A model generated the notes under the pieces. That model worked only from the letters and a program-made list of their open reading frames with translations. It made no database searches and was not told where the DNA came from. Source: Paenibacillus nasutitermitis (GTDB lineage: Bacteria; Bacillota; Bacilli; Paenibacillales; Paenibacillaceae). From it: a stretch of DNA of 64,000 bases. The stretch spans positions 124,001 to 188,000 of the forward strand of contig NZ_BMHP01000001.1 of the NCBI RefSeq assembly GCF_014641075.1. The letters run 5' to 3'. Shown here one piece after another: positions 8,896-17,356 of this stretch (the stretch's first letter is position 1; each line of letters starts with the position of its first letter). A program made the position numbers and the translations under genes.

Positions 8896-10323
8896 TCATC
8901 CCATCTGATTTGACGAGGCTGCAAGGGATTGCTCATAAACGGGCTTGAGCAGCTTTTCTTGGACGCGTCGGCATGTATCGGAGGCAGTGTCGAGCTTCAT
9001 CCAAACGTACAGCATCTCCAGCCCGATTTCCGATAGCAGCCGGTAGCCTACGCCCAAGTCTTTGAGCGGCACCGCTAAGGGAAGCAAATCTATAAACGAA
9101 TGATAATGCTTCGGATGGATGGACGGGTTTACGATGCTCCGGTTTTCGGCGACGCTCCGGTTGGCTGGTATGGAACAGGCGTTCATCTTCAGATAGCTTT
9201 GTGATGATTCCGAAGCCATATGCCTGGCGAATTCAAGCGCCGTCTTGCGATGCTCGCTTCGTTCAGGAACCGCGATTCCGCTTCCGATCAGCAGCGTGGA
9301 CTTCTGTTTGTCGCTCGGCATGAAGGGAAGCACGTCCCACTTGAAGGGGAGCGAATGCAGCTCGTTCATGAAAAAATAGCTCGACAGCAGCAGCGCGACT
9401 TTGCTGTTCTCGAACAAGAACCGGTCGGCTCTGAAGTCTCCCTGCATGTAGGGGGAAATCAAATTGCTGTCGATGAGGGATTCGAAAAATTGGATCGCTT
9501 CCACCGTGGCGGGTTCGGCGAAGGCTGGCCGGCCGTTTTCCCCGAAAAAGCTCCCGCCGTTCTGATGCATAAACATAAGCCAACGGCGAGGAGACGCGGT
9601 AAAAGCGAGTCCGTACTGCTGCTTGATCCCGTCGGCATCGGATTTCGTCAATTTCTTGGAAAGCTGCAGCAGGTCGTCCCAGCTGTCCAGCTTCAAATTT
9701 TCCGAATCCGGAACGATTGACGAATTGCAGCAATAGACAATAGGCGAGAACACGATCGGAACTGCTTTTAGCTCTCCCTTGACGCTAAACATATGCTGCA
9801 GCTTCGGGTATATTTCATTAGCCGATGACGCTCGGCACAGAAGATCCGTCTTGCCCGTATCCTCCAAATAGTTGAAATGGTCATCCGATAATAGGACGAG
9901 ATCGGCTTGTTCGCCCTCCTCGAGCTTATCCAGAATTTGTTCTATATAGCTAGCATTCGGCAGCGGGACCAGGTCGATCTCGACATCAGGATGGCTGTCT
10001 TGAAACGTTTGGATCATGTGGCGATACACGGGAAGCTCGTAGCATACATCATAACAATAAAACTTGAGGCTTCTCCGTTCGGCTGCGATTTCCCGCACGC
10101 GGTTTCCGATGCAGGGAATTTTTTCGATCAGGCCTTCGCGTTCCAAATCCGCGAGCACTTTTCGCAAAGTGGTTTTACTTAAATGATATTTCTTGGCCAA
10201 GTGCGCTTCGGAAACGAGATACTCACCCGGTCGAATGGAACCGCTGCGAATTTGTTCCCGAAGTTCCTGAAGAACGGTATCGAGTTTGTCTTTACTGGAA
10301 ACTCGTTTATTTATAGCGAACAC
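8896..10323 (-). CDS. GntR winged-helix regulator fused to a solute-binding-protein domain
   Basis: A 475-residue one-component regulator. Residues about 12-80 are a GntR-type winged helix (LREQIRSGSIRPGEYLV, a KTTLRKVLADLEREGLI recognition region). The remaining 390 residues look like a family 1 extracellular solute-binding protein (FQDSHPDVEIDLV, ADLVLLSDDHF, KTALEFARHMASES) yet no signal peptide, lipobox or membrane helix precedes it, so it should act in the cytoplasm as the sugar-sensing effector domain. The start is GTG 10323; the purine run GGGGG touches it, so the ribosome site is poor and the start is less certain. It is divergent from the secreted propeller protein and probably controls it and the gene at 13211-15283. 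Confidence 0.85.
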   Translation of the reverse strand: MFAINKRVSSKDKLDTVLQELREQIRSGSIRPGEYLVSEAHLAKKYHLSKTTLRKVLADLEREGLIEKIPCIGNRVREIAAERRSLKFYCYDVCYELPVYRHMIQTFQDSHPDVEIDLVPLPNASYIEQILDKLEEGEQADLVLLSDDHFNYLEDTGKTDLLCRASSANEIYPKLQHMFSVKGELKAVPIVFSPIVYCCNSSIVPDSENLKLDSWDDLLQLSKKLTKSDADGIKQQYGLAFTASPRRWLMFMHQNGGSFFGENGRPAFAEPATVEAIQFFESLIDSNLISPYMQGDFRADRFLFENSKVALLLSSYFFMNELHSLPFKWDVLPFMPSDKQKSTLLIGSGIAVPERSEHRKTALEFARHMASESSQSYLKMNACSIPANRSVAENRSIVNPSIHPKHYHSFIDLLPLAVPLKDLGVGYRLLSEIGLEMLYVWMKLDTASDTCRRVQEKLLKPVYEQSLAASSNQMG

Positions 10324-10453
10324 CCCCGGACCATAATGGAACTTTATACATCATATCACGGCGTTTACGCCATGAAAACAGAGCAGGGGCTATCGCACAG
10401 GAGGCATTGCCGGGGATCGCCTCTGAAATGGGATTGACGGCGTCAAACAGAGT

Positions 10454-10475
10454 TGGTATCATCTTAACGATACCA
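10454..10475. promoter_or_regulatory. Inverted repeat in divergent promoter region (candidate operator)
   Basis: TGGTATC (10454-10460) and GATACCA (10469-10475) form a 7-bp inverted repeat with an 8-nt gap. A further AGTACAGTACC stretch follows directly (10475-10486). It lies between the GntR-type gene and the secreted propeller gene. An operator for the GntR-type regulator is a reasonable guess from position only. Confidence 0.35.
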
Positions 10476-10578
10476 GTACAGTACCAGGATCATCAACAAG
10501 AGTATCGCTTTTCCTTACTTCTTCGTTCTACTACAAATGTAAGCACTTAATGGATTGAATCCAAGGAGGCGTTTCTCG

Positions 10579-13071
10579 TTGAATGTGAGTACAAGAAAAG
10601 GATTGTCTTTGCTGCTGTCGTTAGTAGTGTGTATGGCCGGAATGTATCTGATTACGCCGGTCCAAGCGGCAGACTTGTTGATCTCCAATCATAGCTTCGA
10701 GAACGATTTGACGGGTTGGACCCAAACGTTCGGGGCGGGTAATTCGAACGGCACGTTCAGCGCGGTAACGGAGCAGGCGGACGACGGAACCAAGAGCCTA
10801 AAGCTGACGGACAGCGATCCGGCGGGAGCCTTCGGCTTGGAGAGCGCCAAGCTGACGGCGGCAGCGGGAACAATGTATGTCGCCTATTCCAGAGTGTTTG
10901 TGACGAGCGGCTATGCGGATTTGTATATCCGGTTCTACAACAGCTCGAACGCGTATATCAGCGGCGCGTTTACTTCGATTTCCACCCCGTCCGGCGAATG
11001 GACGAATATTCAAGTCAAAATGACCGCTCCTGCCAACACGGCTAAAGTGGCTGTACTGCTCTACTCGAACAAGGAAAGCGTAGGGACGGCGTATTGGGAT
11101 AATGTTCTTATCTCCAAAGAATTCACCAGCCTTGGCGTTCAAGTGTACGACGCTTCCCCAAACGGGACGACCTTCGGGATCGGACCGAATGCGCATAAAG
11201 CATACGGCGTCGTGACCGGCTCCGGTGCCCATTTACCGAAGATGGAAGTCATCGATACGAATACGGAATCGGTTACGTCGGTCATCACATTTCCCGCCGG
11301 GACAACCGACCCGACCGGTGTCTGGGCGGCTGCCACCTCGACGGACGAATCAATCTATTTCGGAGCTTATTCCAACGGCAGACTTTATAAACATACAGCC
11401 GGTACTACGACGATTTCCGACCTGGGGCAGGCATCCTCAGGAGAAACGATCATTTATGATCTGAAAGCGGGAACGAACGGCAAAATTTACGGCGGGACAT
11501 ACGACAGCGCGGTGTTTTTCAAATATACGCCGACAGCCGGATTTGCCCAAATCGGCTCGAAGCCGTTTGCCCCTGGCAAAAACTACATAAGAGCGCTGGC
11601 TTACGACGCGACTCATGATGTCACCTATTTGGGCATCGGAGCAAACGCCTCCGTACTCCGGTTCGATAATGTCACCGGCGAGACGACCGACATTTTGCCG
11701 TCCGCCTATGCCGGAATCTCCCTTCCGGGAACGATCGATTATACGGGCGAACGGGTATTTGTCGGTATCGGGGGAACGATGGTCGTGCTGAACGTTACGG
11801 AAAATGCCAACGGCTCCTTCCAATCCGTGGCGACAGATGCCGCCGTGGGCGCGACCTCCCATGCATCACCCGAGCATAACGGCAAAGTGTACTTCACCAA
11901 TTTGGGCAAATTGTATGCGTACGACATCATTTCGAAAACGGCCTCGAATCTAGGTTTCGATGTCGGGGGAAGAGTCAAGCGCTTCGAGTGGGTTACGCTG
12001 ACCGATCAAACGAGCTTTCCCGGCAAGACGCTCGTAGGAATATGCGCCATTAACAATCAAACCTATATCCTGAAATATAATCCGCAAAATGGTATGTTCC
12101 GGCTGGCTCAAGTCGGCGGCGCGGCCAAAATTCCGGGAGACTTGAACATGATCTCGACCGGACCGGAGGGGAGTATTTATACCAGCGCGTATTTGACCGG
12201 CGGAATCGGCATATACAAACCGATTCGAGGGGACGGGAACGATGCTTTGGAAGAAGTGATGCATTCTCCGATCACCCAAGTCGACAAAATGGGCGCATAC
12301 GACGGGAAAATGTACTTTGCCGCTTATCCGGGCGGGAATTTGTACGAATACAATCCTTCCCTGCCGTGGGTGGAAAACGTGAATCCGAGACTGCTCGTAA
12401 GTACGTCGACCCAAGGTCAGGATCGACCCAAAGCGCTTGCGTTCGGAGAAGGCAAAGTGTTCATGGGGACGGCGGCAAAAACGGGGGCCATGGACGGAGC
12501 CTTGACCGTCTACAATTTGACGACCGGAGCGTCCACGGTTCATACGGGTATCGTGAACGACCAGAGTGTGATCGCATTAGCTTATTATAATGGGAAGGTA
12601 TATGGAGGTACGACCGTACGAGGAGGCTACTCGACGACACCGACGACGACCTCCGCCGAGTTTTTCATCTACGATCCGGCTACCGGAACGAATACGAAGC
12701 TTCCTATGCCGGTTACCGGAATCAAGGCTATCACCGAATTGATTGTGGTCGATAATAAGATTTGGGGATTCGCGGACGGTTACCTGCTCGTATTCAACCC
12801 GGCCAACAATACATTCGAATACTTTCAGCAAAAATATACGGATGTATTCTATCCGAGCGGCACTTACCGGGATGCCGATCTGGTCACTGTGGCCAAGGAC
12901 CCGAATTATGTGTACGGCACGATCAAGAACACTTATCTGTTCAAAATCAATAAGTCGACCAAAGTGGTTACCAACATCGTCACGACAGGCGCGGATATGT
13001 TGACGGGCGATTCTTTCGGCAATCTGTACTATAAGAAAAATGATTCGGAATTGTGGCGGTATTCTTATTGA
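10579..13071 (+). CDS. Secreted beta-propeller protein with N-terminal carbohydrate-binding-like module
   Basis: An 830-residue exported protein. The signal peptide (RK then a long hydrophobic core) ends at PVQA, residues 27-30. Residues about 32-185 form a CBM4/9-like beta-sandwich (NHSFENDLTGW at the start, AYWDNVLISKE at the end). From about 190 on there are repeated strands of the type KIYGGTYDSAVFFKYTP, GKVYFTNLGKLYAYD and GKVFMGTAAK, which look like the blades of a 7- or 8-bladed propeller. No catalytic residues were recognised; several polysaccharide lyase families have this fold. TTG 10579 is chosen as start because AAGGAGG (10563-10569) stands 9 nt before it; an upstream in-frame TTG at 10555 has no such site. 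Confidence 0.8.
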   Translation: MNVSTRKGLSLLLSLVVCMAGMYLITPVQAADLLISNHSFENDLTGWTQTFGAGNSNGTFSAVTEQADDGTKSLKLTDSDPAGAFGLESAKLTAAAGTMYVAYSRVFVTSGYADLYIRFYNSSNAYISGAFTSISTPSGEWTNIQVKMTAPANTAKVAVLLYSNKESVGTAYWDNVLISKEFTSLGVQVYDASPNGTTFGIGPNAHKAYGVVTGSGAHLPKMEVIDTNTESVTSVITFPAGTTDPTGVWAAATSTDESIYFGAYSNGRLYKHTAGTTTISDLGQASSGETIIYDLKAGTNGKIYGGTYDSAVFFKYTPTAGFAQIGSKPFAPGKNYIRALAYDATHDVTYLGIGANASVLRFDNVTGETTDILPSAYAGISLPGTIDYTGERVFVGIGGTMVVLNVTENANGSFQSVATDAAVGATSHASPEHNGKVYFTNLGKLYAYDIISKTASNLGFDVGGRVKRFEWVTLTDQTSFPGKTLVGICAINNQTYILKYNPQNGMFRLAQVGGAAKIPGDLNMISTGPEGSIYTSAYLTGGIGIYKPIRGDGNDALEEVMHSPITQVDKMGAYDGKMYFAAYPGGNLYEYNPSLPWVENVNPRLLVSTSTQGQDRPKALAFGEGKVFMGTAAKTGAMDGALTVYNLTTGASTVHTGIVNDQSVIALAYYNGKVYGGTTVRGGYSTTPTTTSAEFFIYDPATGTNTKLPMPVTGIKAITELIVVDNKIWGFADGYLLVFNPANNTFEYFQQKYTDVFYPSGTYRDADLVTVAKDPNYVYGTIKNTYLFKINKSTKVVTNIVTTGADMLTGDSFGNLYYKKNDSELWRYSY

Positions 13072-13108
13072 TAGGGCAGAAAAATCGGTTCAACTTGTAT
13101 AATCAATT

Positions 13109-13135
13109 GAGCGCATCGCTAGCAGCGATGCGCTC
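13109..13135. terminator. Hairpin terminator between convergent genes
   Basis: A perfect 12-bp stem GAGCGCATCGCT / AGCGATGCGCTC with a 3-nt loop. The T tract behind it is weak on both strands. It stands between the ends of the two convergent secreted-protein genes. Confidence 0.6.
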
Positions 13136-13210
13136 TTCCAAATGGGTTATGGATTTTTTGATAAGCTGGCAGCAATCAAACGAGTATTCGACCGCTCCGA
13201 CTCCGATACT

Positions 13211-15283
13211 CTACCAGGAATCGCCGGATTGCTTGATGACGACGTTGTCGAAATAGGCTTTGCCCCCGCTGGTCGTGTAGCTGTTATGTCCCAGGTAGAC
13301 GCGGATTTCGTCCGTCGAACTGGCAGGGGAAGAGAAGGTGAACGTATGCGTCTGCCAGGCGGTGTTCGTGAAATTATAGGCGGCTATCGTCGAGCCTGTT
13401 GTCTCGTTGATTACCCATACTTTTCCTCCCGCCGCCGAGCCGTCGGTTTTCGCGTCGAAAGTGACGACATAGTCGGTCGATGCCTTGTACTGCTTCCATT
13501 CCTGGTAAGCCTTCTGCCAAGAGGTGCCGTTCGATACGATCGTCAGCCCGTAGCTGCCGGAAGCTTTGTTGGCGGCATCCAAATAAGCGGTGGCGGCCGT
13601 CGACTGGAAACGGGTCCACCTGGCCGGGAGCATGGCGTCTCCGCCCGACTTCAGCTCGAAGCCTTGGTTGACCAGCTTCACCGGATCCCATTTCATGATC
13701 AGGCTTAATACCTGCGCTTCAATAAACCGCGAGGGCGGACTCGATCCGTACTGCCCGGCGCCGATCATCCATGCTGTCGGATCGAACTGGGCAAGCTTCA
13801 GCCAGCCGCTCATATCCTTCGTATACAAATAGTCCGAGGCGAGGGTGCCTTGCGTTCCGTCGACGTAATTGTGCAGCTTGGGCGAAGAGAGCGAACCGTT
13901 CCAAACCTTCGTCGTCAGCGTGGCGGAAAATTTGCCGAGATCCGTGCCGTCGAATATTTGCTCTTTGTTGAACAATTCGATTACGGGGGTCAGGTCGACA
14001 TTGGCATGGGACGTATCTTCCGTGCGGGTCGTATATCCGGCGTAACCCCAATCGTATGCGGTGCCAACCGTCGTCAGGCTGTTCTTGAAATATTGCCCCA
14101 TTTTGTTCGCCTTGTCCAAATAGGCGGCGCTGCCGTTTACATCGTGCATAATGGCCAAAAGCTCGGCGAAGGCGAGAAACTGGTTGTACGGCAGCGGATC
14201 GAGCGCGGTCGCCGTTGCAAATGAATCGACGTTGGGCGGTTCCTTGTAATAGCCTGCCGAGGCGGAGCCGGCGACCCACGTATTGCCGATGTAGCTGCTG
14301 CCCTCCCAGCGCGGCACGATTTCATTCTCGATAAACTGGCGGTAGGCCGCCGCTTTCGTCGCATAAGCGGAAAGAGCGGTTGGATCGCGGTCCACGTGAC
14401 GGATAAAATCGGCGATCGGCACGCCGATCATCCCGTCATGAACGATATATGGAAACCAGCCGTTAACCGCGACGTCATCGAAGTAGGCAATGCCGTCCGT
14501 GGCCGCGTAGTCCGCGTGGGCAAGCCACAGTTCGAGGTTGTGGCCGGATACCGCAGGAGCGTTGAAGTCCATCGTAATGTTTTGCCAGGACGTATTATCG
14601 AATATGACGCTGGCCAGTACTGTATTGGCCGTCCGGTCGTGGACGTACACGCGGCCTTTGGCGGCGGAGCCGTTCGTTTTGCCGTAAAACGATACCCGGT
14701 ACTTCGTCTTCGGCTCGTAGGAAATCGGCTGGTACAGCTTCTGCCAGGAAGTGCCGTTCGTTTTGAGGACCATACCCCAAGTATCCGAAGCGACGGTATT
14801 GTACGCCCCCGGGCTGTTGGAACGGTAAGCGGTCGTAGAGGTCGACTGAAAGCGGGTCCATCCGCCCGGGAGCGTGGCATCCCCAGCCGCACCGGCGGCG
14901 AAGGTGCCGTTCGTCGTCAAGTTCGGCGAGTATCGGTAGGTGCTCCAGCCCGAATAACCGTCGCCGTCCGAATCGTCGGCATTGCCAAGTACGGTGTCCG
15001 CATGTAATGTGAATTTGTCGAGCCAATCGGTGTTTTTGGTCATGTCGTACAGGTTGATATAGCTGCGAAGCATGTAGCTTTCCTGCCAGCCGAGCAAGGC
15101 GGAATCGGACGAGGCGTAGTAGTTTCCGCCTTGCGAGCTTTCATAGGCGACGTAGTCGTCGTACCAATCGTTTCCGGATGCGAAGACGGCGGGGACAGTC
15201 CCGAACAGCAGAATGAGAGCGAGCAGAGCGCACATTCCCGTGCGTTGGACATGGTTCAGGTTTCGTTGATCAAACGGTCTCAT
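13211..15283 (-). CDS. Secreted alpha/alpha-toroid protein with two carbohydrate-binding-like modules
   Basis: Exported protein of 690 residues with a signal peptide ending PAVFA (residue 35). A helical, aromatic-rich core of the (alpha/alpha) toroid type, as in several polysaccharide lyases and epimerases, includes GWQESYMLRSYINLYD, VHDGMIGVPIADF, and TEDTSHANVDLTPVIELF. Two clearly related beta-sandwich modules (about 120-278 and 535-690) share LPxxWTRFQST near the start, the NGTSWQK motif in the middle and AYFDxVxx at the end. The first is inserted inside the toroid, the second closes the protein. Start ATG 15283 follows AAAGGAG; a longer frame from 15319 has no ribosome site. Function is probably polysaccharide cleavage; the family was not recognised. 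Confidence 0.8.
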   Translation of the reverse strand: MRPFDQRNLNHVQRTGMCALLALILLFGTVPAVFASGNDWYDDYVAYESSQGGNYYASSDSALLGWQESYMLRSYINLYDMTKNTDWLDKFTLHADTVLGNADDSDGDGYSGWSTYRYSPNLTTNGTFAAGAAGDATLPGGWTRFQSTSTTAYRSNSPGAYNTVASDTWGMVLKTNGTSWQKLYQPISYEPKTKYRVSFYGKTNGSAAKGRVYVHDRTANTVLASVIFDNTSWQNITMDFNAPAVSGHNLELWLAHADYAATDGIAYFDDVAVNGWFPYIVHDGMIGVPIADFIRHVDRDPTALSAYATKAAAYRQFIENEIVPRWEGSSYIGNTWVAGSASAGYYKEPPNVDSFATATALDPLPYNQFLAFAELLAIMHDVNGSAAYLDKANKMGQYFKNSLTTVGTAYDWGYAGYTTRTEDTSHANVDLTPVIELFNKEQIFDGTDLGKFSATLTTKVWNGSLSSPKLHNYVDGTQGTLASDYLYTKDMSGWLKLAQFDPTAWMIGAGQYGSSPPSRFIEAQVLSLIMKWDPVKLVNQGFELKSGGDAMLPARWTRFQSTAATAYLDAANKASGSYGLTIVSNGTSWQKAYQEWKQYKASTDYVVTFDAKTDGSAAGGKVWVINETTGSTIAAYNFTNTAWQTHTFTFSSPASSTDEIRVYLGHNSYTTSGGKAYFDNVVIKQSGDSW

Positions 15284-15371
15284 CGAACAATCAGCTCCTT
15301 TGGACGATTCGAATTCCAATCCTACAGTATTGCCGATTCGTGTGATGAAGCAGAGCTTGGCGGCGCATTAC

Positions 15372-15385
15372 TGTAAACGCCTTCA
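15372..15385 (-). promoter_or_regulatory. Candidate cre (CcpA) site
   Basis: TGTAAACGCCTTCA matches 13 of 14 positions of the cre consensus TGWAANCGNTNWCA. It lies about 90 bp upstream of the start of the secreted toroid protein and may mediate carbon catabolite repression. Confidence 0.45.
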
Positions 15386-15422
15386 GTAAAGTCACCTCCG
15401 ATTCGAATAAAGCGCGTGTATT

Positions 15423-15449
15423 TAAGTACAACTACCATACATGTACTTA
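15423..15449. promoter_or_regulatory. Inverted repeat upstream of secreted toroid gene
   Basis: TAAGTACA (15423-15430) and TGTACTTA (15442-15449) form a perfect 8-bp inverted repeat with an 11-nt spacer, about 140 bp upstream of the 15283 start. It is a candidate operator. The rest of the 326-bp gap from 15284 to 15608 holds the cre-like site and no gene I could support. Confidence 0.35.
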
Positions 15450-15608
15450 TTATGACATATTTGGGATGCTTCTTGGAAGAGGGGAAAAGGTAATTTTTGT
15501 TGCTACCGGATGTGCAGGCTTGATGTACCCTTCAAAGGCGCCCGAGATGAGTGGTCAGCGCCGTTTTTCGACTGAATACATGAATTTCCCGTCGAGCCTC
15601 CCGATCAC

Positions 15609-16013
15609 GTGATAGACTGGGGGCTGAGGGGAGATTATCATCTGTCCACATGGCATACGGCGGCCAAATCGGATTTGTCGTTGGTTGAAGGGATGATTAT
15701 CGATGTTCCTTTTGTAAAATTTTCCATACTACCTGGCAACCTTTTGCTTGCTAAAATTGTCTATATTATCACGATCTTCACCTCAAATGCGAATAGTGGC
15801 GATGCAGGGCTGAACAACCTTTGGTTTTATAATTACTCCGGATCGCTTAACAAAACAAATTTGCAAATCAATACTGCTCTTCATGAAATCGGACACTTTA
15901 TTGGCCTGGGGCATTCCACGGTTTCGCCTACAGTGATGTGGGCAACGGGACTTTATACCGACACGACTCCGTTACAGGATGATAAAAACGGTGCAAATGC
16001 GATATATCCTTAA
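15609..16013 (+). pseudogene. Matrixin-like zinc metalloprotease, N-terminally short
   Basis: The 134-residue frame carries the complete metzincin zinc site HEIGHFIGLGHS (three zinc histidines and catalytic Glu), the Met-turn segment VMWA, and the C-terminal QDDKNGANAIYP that is typical of small secreted matrixins. STWHTAAKSDLSLVEG resembles the usual early helix of these domains. What is missing is a signal peptide and the first strands: the frame is closed by TGA at 15573-15575 and the only start is a GTG at 15609 without a ribosome site. Either it is a truncated remnant or the true start lies in another frame behind a frameshift. It is followed after 17 nt by a membrane-anchored protein gene. 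Confidence 0.6.
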
Positions 16014-16030
16014 TTTAGGGGGGAGCGACT

Positions 16031-16618
16031 ATGACAACAAAAGTCAAAAGTTATGGCATTACAGTTTTGGCTGCTATATTCGCTGCTACACTGTTTTACT
16101 TTGTTTACCTGCAAGTCAATAGATCGTCGCAAGGTGAAGCGAGAAGGGCAACTGCCAATAATATTGATATGGCTCTCGATACTTCTCCGGTTGTCGTGAT
16201 CGGCAGGGTCATTGATGACCAGGGGATAACGCGGAACCTAAGGAGAGATTCGACCGATCCGACGAAAGAAGATCAGACGGTTAGTGTTCCCGGCACCGAT
16301 TATAAAGTAGAGGTAATTAAAGTGTTGAAAGGAGAAGTCCAGCCAAACAGTCAAATCAATGTGGCTGTTCCTGGAGGAACCTACAAAGGTGAAAGCGCAA
16401 AATTACAGGCGACTTTAGCTAAAAATGGCGAATATATCTTTGCATTAGCTCCTTCTCCTTCTGGTCCCGCAAGTTATTTCGGAATGATTGAACCGTATAT
16501 TTTTCAATTGAAGAACAATAAGGTCATGGCTGTCACGAATGACAATCAAGTTAAGTCTGCTTTTCAGGAAACGAATTTAACCGAAGCAGATCTGGACCAA
16601 AAATTTACCAAACCCTGA
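16031..16618 (+). CDS. Membrane-anchored protein of unknown function, paralogue A
   Basis: A 195-residue protein with an N-terminal membrane anchor (ITVLAAIFAATLFYFVYL, about 10-28) and an extracytoplasmic domain. Key features of the domain are PVVVIGRVI, a DPTK segment, VPGTDYKVEVIKVLKG, GEYIFALAPS, IEPYIFQLKNNKV, and a C-terminal KSAFQETNLTEADL. I do not recognise a named family. The gene at 16694-17264 encodes a paralogue with the same order of motifs. It has a GGGGGGAG ribosome site and starts 17 nt after the matrixin-like frame, so the three genes probably form one unit; a substrate, inhibitor or chaperone role for the protease would be conjecture. Confidence 0.7.
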   Translation: MTTKVKSYGITVLAAIFAATLFYFVYLQVNRSSQGEARRATANNIDMALDTSPVVVIGRVIDDQGITRNLRRDSTDPTKEDQTVSVPGTDYKVEVIKVLKGEVQPNSQINVAVPGGTYKGESAKLQATLAKNGEYIFALAPSPSGPASYFGMIEPYIFQLKNNKVMAVTNDNQVKSAFQETNLTEADLDQKFTKP

Positions 16619-16693
16619 CACTAATCCAAGTTAGAAAAAAATTGAGTGTGGCTGTCGATTTATTGGATCGGCTCGCTAGGGAGTGACGAAAAC

Positions 16694-17264
16694 ATGTCCA
16701 TTCGGTTCAGAAGCATTACGGTGACCGTTCTTGCCGCGGCTCTTCTGGCAACCGTTCTGTTTTTTGGTTTATCATATGAAAGGAAGGACAACCACACACA
16801 CCGATGAGGCAATAGCGACCAATATCGATGTTGCCATTCAAAACGCGCCGATCGTCATTACAGGGAAAGTCTTGGACGGAGTAGGAGAACCTCGGAACTT
16901 GAGAAGGAATGCAACGGACCCGACGAAGGGAGACACTAATGTTGTTGTTCCCGGAACGGATTATAATGTAACGGTGACGAAGGTATTAAAAGGAAACCTT
17001 GAGACCGGCAGCCAAATCAAAAATGCAGTTGGCGGCGGAGCGTACAAAAAGGAAAAGGCTCCCTTACGTGCCACCTTGCTTGCTGGAGAAGAATATATTT
17101 TTACTATAGCGCCTAGTGGTGCGGGCGGACCTCATTATTACGGTATTATCGAACCGTTCATTTATCAACTCAAAGACAATCGCGTTGTAGCTGTAAGCAA
17201 TATTGAGAAATATAAATCGGCATTCCAAGAAACACAAATAAGCGAAGCTGAATTTATGAGTTAG
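16694..17264 (+). pseudogene. Membrane-anchored protein, paralogue B, with frameshift
   Basis: Paralogue of the preceding gene. ATG 16694 begins a good membrane anchor (SITVTVLAAALLATVLFFGL) in one frame, which runs to a TGA at 16805-16807. The domain itself (NIDVAIQNAPIVITGKVLD to SAFQETQISEAEF) is in the frame one base later and has no start of its own with a ribosome site. One extra base, most simply in the run of six T near 16760, would explain this. DPTKGD, VPGTDYNVTVTKVLKG, EEYIFTIAPSG and IEPFIYQLKDNRV match paralogue A closely. It may be a true lesion, a sequencing error, or +1 frameshifting. Confidence 0.65.
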
Positions 17265-17276
17265 TTTAAGTGACGT

Positions 17277-17314
17277 AAAAGGACCAGGGGGAAATTCTCC
17301 TGGCCCTTTTATTT
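17277..17314 (+). terminator. Rho-independent terminator
   Basis: AAAAGGACCAGG pairs with CCTGGCCCTTTT (one A-C mismatch) around GGGAAATTCT, followed by TTTTATTTC. It ends the protease/anchored-protein unit and lies 40 bp before the end of the convergent LacI-type gene. Confidence 0.7.
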
Positions 17315-17356
17315 CGGTCGGTACATCTACTTTAACATCTAAAAGCCGACCGGCAT

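Noticed and set aside
10539..10552. TGTAAGCACTTAAT as a cre site ahead of the propeller gene
   Set aside because: The central CG is missing and two end positions are wrong, so it does not meet the consensus.
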